A stretch of 64,000 nt of DNA from Streptomyces sp. SA15 (GTDB lineage: Bacteria; Actinomycetota; Actinomycetes; Streptomycetales; Streptomycetaceae). The notes below the pieces were generated by a model. It had not been told where the DNA came from and searched no databases. It worked only from the letters and a program-made list of their open reading frames with translations. Position numbers and translations under genes: made by a program. The DNA is taken from positions 62,001 to 126,000 of the forward strand of contig NZ_NTGE01000093.1 in assembly GCF_002291145.1 (NCBI RefSeq), given 5' to 3'. Below are positions 61,590 to 64,000 of the stretch, piece by piece. Position 1 is the first letter of the stretch; each line of letters opens with the position of its first letter.

Positions 61590-62500
61590 TGTAGGAGTCC
61601 TGTTGGTACATCCGTGCGTAGGTCCTTCCCGCCGCTCTCCATGAGTTCGGCGTGGGTGCCCTCCTCGACGACGGCGCCTTCCGACAGCACGACGATCTTG
61701 TCGGCCATGCGCACGGTCGGGATCTGTGGGAGACGACGGTCACGGTTCCGTGCGCCCGCCCGAGTCCGCGTGCCAGCGTCACGTGGCGCCGGAAGACCTC
61801 GTACTCGCTCACGGGATCGAGCGATGCGGTCGGCTCGTCGAGCACGACCAGCAGGGGATCGTCGCGCATGCAGGTCCGAGCGAGGGCCAGGTTCAGGCCG
61901 GCGAATACCAGTGGCCCGCCCGCTGGGTAGCCAAAGGCCACGTCCTCCAACCGCAGCCCGGGCGGTGCTTTCCCGTCTCCCGATGCCCGGCCGCCGGGCC
62001 GGTCGGTCCGGACCGGATCACGCGGCTCGGTGATCTCTTCGAGCTCCTTGCGCAGTCCTCTCCCCACCGCCAGCGGCACGGTGCCGTGGACGAGGACGAA
62101 TCCCTCCCATCCGGTGCCGCTGGCGGCGAGCATGGCCAGCAGAGCGACCACGTACTGGGCCACCTCACCGGCGTCGGTCCGTGACCGTGCGAACAACAGG
62201 CCGAGCAGGCCCACTGTCATCGCCATCGCCATCGCCATCGCCATCGCCACCGCCCCCGCGGCCAGGGGCAGCCAGTTTCTCCGGACGAGCTGGCTGCGGG
62301 CTGTCCAGATGGGTTCGTGCTGATCGAGCACCGCGTCCCGGTAACGCCTCGCCGTCCACCCTTGCAGGCCGAAGATCCGGATCTCCTTGCCGGTTTCCGG
62401 TCGCCAAGAGTTCGTCGCATGCAGCCGACCCGGCATCCCCCGTTCCTGCGCCTGCCCTTGCCAGGCCGAGGTGAGCAACGGAGTGCGCCGGGCGAAGGGC
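61590..62500 (-). pseudogene. ABC exporter pseudogene with internal deletion
   Basis: The frame keeps part of the membrane domain (TGKEIRIFGLQGWTARRYRDAVLDQH and two hydrophobic segments), a linker, and part of the ATPase domain (GLRLEDVAFGYPAGGPLVFAGLNLAL). It then jumps directly to the Walker B region LLVVLDEPTASLDP. Walker A and the signature are deleted. The C-terminus is frameshifted after TVTVVSHR, with DKIVVLSEGAVVEEGTHAELMESGG readable in another frame. Not functional as an ABC transporter. Confidence 0.85.
62218..62247 (+). repeat. Hexanucleotide CATCGC repeat
   Basis: Five tandem copies of CATCGC, followed by one variant CACCGC. On the minus strand they encode alternating Met-Ala in a membrane helix of the ABC pseudogene. 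Confidence 0.9.
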
Positions 62501-62592
62501 TGTGAGCCGCCTCATCCGCACACTGACGTGTCCCTGATCGGACTTATCCACAGGCCGAAGCGGAACTCCATGATCCGCGAGATCGTCGACGC

Positions 62593-64000
62593 ATGACGAA
62601 TCACAGCGAAACGACTGGATCCTCCGAGAACGGCGACATCGGCGGACGAGACGGATACGCGGCGCACGACGGCTCCGGCTCTGACAGCGGACGTCCCGGT
62701 GTCGCCGCCGAGCACGTCGAGTGTGTGTCGTACGACGCCCACGGAGGCGATCACCAGGTCACCCTGCGCACGCCCGCGGAACTGGCCGACGCCCTGCCGT
62801 ACCTGCTCGGGTACCGCCCCGAGGACAGCATCGTCCTGGTCGCCCTCCACGACCGGGGCGGGCGTGGCCGGTTCGGTGGCCGGGCCCGGCTCGGCATTCC
62901 GATGAACGAGGACGACTGGGCCTCCGCGGCCCGGCAGTTGGCCCACGGCTTGATCACGGGCAGCGAGCGGAGGGGCGCCAAGCCCGAACAGATCGTCGCC
63001 TACGTCTGCCAGGAACCGGCCAAGGACGAGACGGGGCAGCAGGTCATGCAACGGCTGGCACGGCTTGCCGGGTTGCTGCGCACGGAGTGCGGCCGGCTCG
63101 ACGTGCCCGTGATCGAGGCGCTCTGCATCTCCGACGGCCGCTTCTGGTCGTATTGCTGCCCGAGCGAGGGCTGCTGTCCCCCCGACGGATTGCCGATGGG
63201 ACTGCCCGGTACCTCCGTGTTGGCCGCCGCCGCGACCTACGCCGGGCTCCAGGTGCGCGGCACACTGCGCGAGTTGCGGGCCAGGCTGCTGCCCTGGGAG
63301 ACCGCCGCTGCGCCGGAGCAGGAGATCGTCCTGGACACCACCAGCATGGCGCAGGTTCCCAGGATGCTCGACGCGGCGGGTCGGGCGGACGTGGCCGAGG
63401 AGGCCATGGAGCTCGCCGAGCGGGTCATGACGCGGTTCGCCGAAGCACCGCCCGTCTCCGGACCGCTCCAAGCGGATCTGCGCGACGACGAACTGCTCGG
63501 ACACGAAGAAGCGGCCACGCTGATTCTCGCCCTGCAGGACCGCTCGACCCGTGACCGCGCGGCCGAGTGGATGGAGGCTGAGGAGGCCGGCCCGGCTCTG
63601 CGTCTGTGGCGTGCCTTGGCCCGCCGTTGCGTCGGGCCGTACAGCGAACACGCGGCGGCTCCGCTCACCCTCGTCGGCTGGGTCGCATGGTCGTCCGGTG
63701 ACGAAATCGAGGCCCGGGAGGCCCTCGCCATGGCCCTGGGCGCGGATCCTGACTACCTCTTCGCCCGCCTCCTGCACCAGGCCTGCAACGAGGGCCTGGA
63801 CCCGGAGTCCATCCGCCGCTGCCTGCGCACGGAACGCGAGCATCGGGCGGCTCGTTCGGCGACGGCGGGCGCCGGACCGGAGGGCGCGGGGCGGGAGGTC
63901 GCTGAGCCAGAGGGCGTGGCATCGAGGCAGGCGGAGGCAGCGGCGTCGACGCAGCAGGAGGCCGGAGCGCGGACGCCGCAGGACGAGGCCGGTGCCGATG
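62593..64000 (+). CDS. DUF4192-family protein, 3' partial
   Basis: The frame is open to the end of the window (469 codons seen). It matches DUF4192 proteins of actinobacteria, with TPAELADALPYLLGYRPEDSIVLVAL near residues 56-81, a middle segment with DGRFWSYCCPSEGCCPPDG and a C-terminal helical region with LTLVGWVAWSSGDEIEAREALAMAL. The visible C-terminus becomes Ala/Glu/Gln-rich and disordered. Function unknown. ATG 62593 is the first start giving a continuous frame; no strong ribosome site. Confidence 0.85.
   Translation, partial: MTNHSETTGSSENGDIGGRDGYAAHDGSGSDSGRPGVAAEHVECVSYDAHGGDHQVTLRTPAELADALPYLLGYRPEDSIVLVALHDRGGRGRFGGRARLGIPMNEDDWASAARQLAHGLITGSERRGAKPEQIVAYVCQEPAKDETGQQVMQRLARLAGLLRTECGRLDVPVIEALCISDGRFWSYCCPSEGCCPPDGLPMGLPGTSVLAAAATYAGLQVRGTLRELRARLLPWETAAAPEQEIVLDTTSMAQVPRMLDAAGRADVAEEAMELAERVMTRFAEAPPVSGPLQADLRDDELLGHEEAATLILALQDRSTRDRAAEWMEAEEAGPALRLWRALARRCVGPYSEHAAAPLTLVGWVAWSSGDEIEAREALAMALGADPDYLFARLLHQACNEGLDPESIRRCLRTEREHRAARSATAGAGPEGAGREVAEPEGVASRQAEAAASTQQEAGARTPQDEAGAD

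Noticed and set aside
1..64000. tRNA or rRNA genes, CRISPR arrays, complete insertion sequences
   Set aside because: No CCA-ended cloverleaf, rRNA core sequence, regularly spaced repeat array or transposase with terminal repeats was recognised by eye; tRNAscan or an IS search would be decisive.

Overview
This is a high-GC actinobacterial chromosome segment, almost certainly Streptomyces. Evidence: very strong third-position GC bias, frequent GTG/TTG starts, Streptomyces-type gene content and the conserved order hflX ... dinG-like helicase - lexA - nrdR - nrdJ ... rnhB - recQ. From memory, this order matches the SCO579x-SCO581x part of the S. coelicolor chromosome; no alignment was run. The window opens inside an M1 aminopeptidase gene and closes inside a DUF4192-type gene.

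Left flank (1-4.3 kb): end of an M1 metallopeptidase, hflX, and a convergent secreted trypsin-like protease sharing a bidirectional terminator. Accessory block A (4.8-11.8 kb) is a tightly coupled four-gene operon: trypsin-co-occurring domain protein, trypsin-VMAP protein, MoxR AAA+ ATPase, and a giant SAV_2336/vWA-like protein. It has the layout of a VMAP ternary NTP-dependent conflict system. The last protein ends in a zinc-ribbon-like segment followed by what reads as the NusA S1-KH1-KH2 RNA-binding core, which is the most striking observation here.

Accessory block B (12.1-18.8 kb): a two-component system whose histidine kinase carries an in-frame TAA between its dimerisation and ATPase domains, a small membrane protein, a DUF6777/PASTA lipoprotein, a transposase scrap and a flavin oxidoreductase. 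Block C (18.8-34.3 kb) centres on metals. It holds a six-gene Zur-type zinc (or manganese) import operon with surface-anchored repeat proteins; a methyltransferase with a second Zur-like site; a three-gene PLP-enzyme operon of unknown product (Y4yA-like fold-III enzyme, cysteine-synthase/rhodanese fusion, class V aminotransferase-like enzyme); and an NmtR-type Ni/Co sensor divergent from a P1B-4 ATPase/ferredoxin pair.

Block D (34.4-39.4 kb): a multidomain SpoIIE-type phosphatase, two very small genes and a decayed ABC exporter fragment. Block E (39.6-44.8 kb): an NIS siderophore cassette (class III aminotransferase, IucA/IucC synthetase, GNAT acyltransferase) with low-complexity insertions. 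The right flank (45.2-64 kb) is conserved DNA repair and nucleotide metabolism: DinG-type helicase, LexA with its SOS box, NrdR with tandem candidate boxes, NrdJ, TerD-like protein, histidine phosphatase, ADP-ribosylglycohydrolase, RNase HII, and a RecQ helicase with a C-terminal phosphoribosyltransferase-like motif, interrupted by decayed MFS and ABC transporter genes. Several genes here look leaderless.
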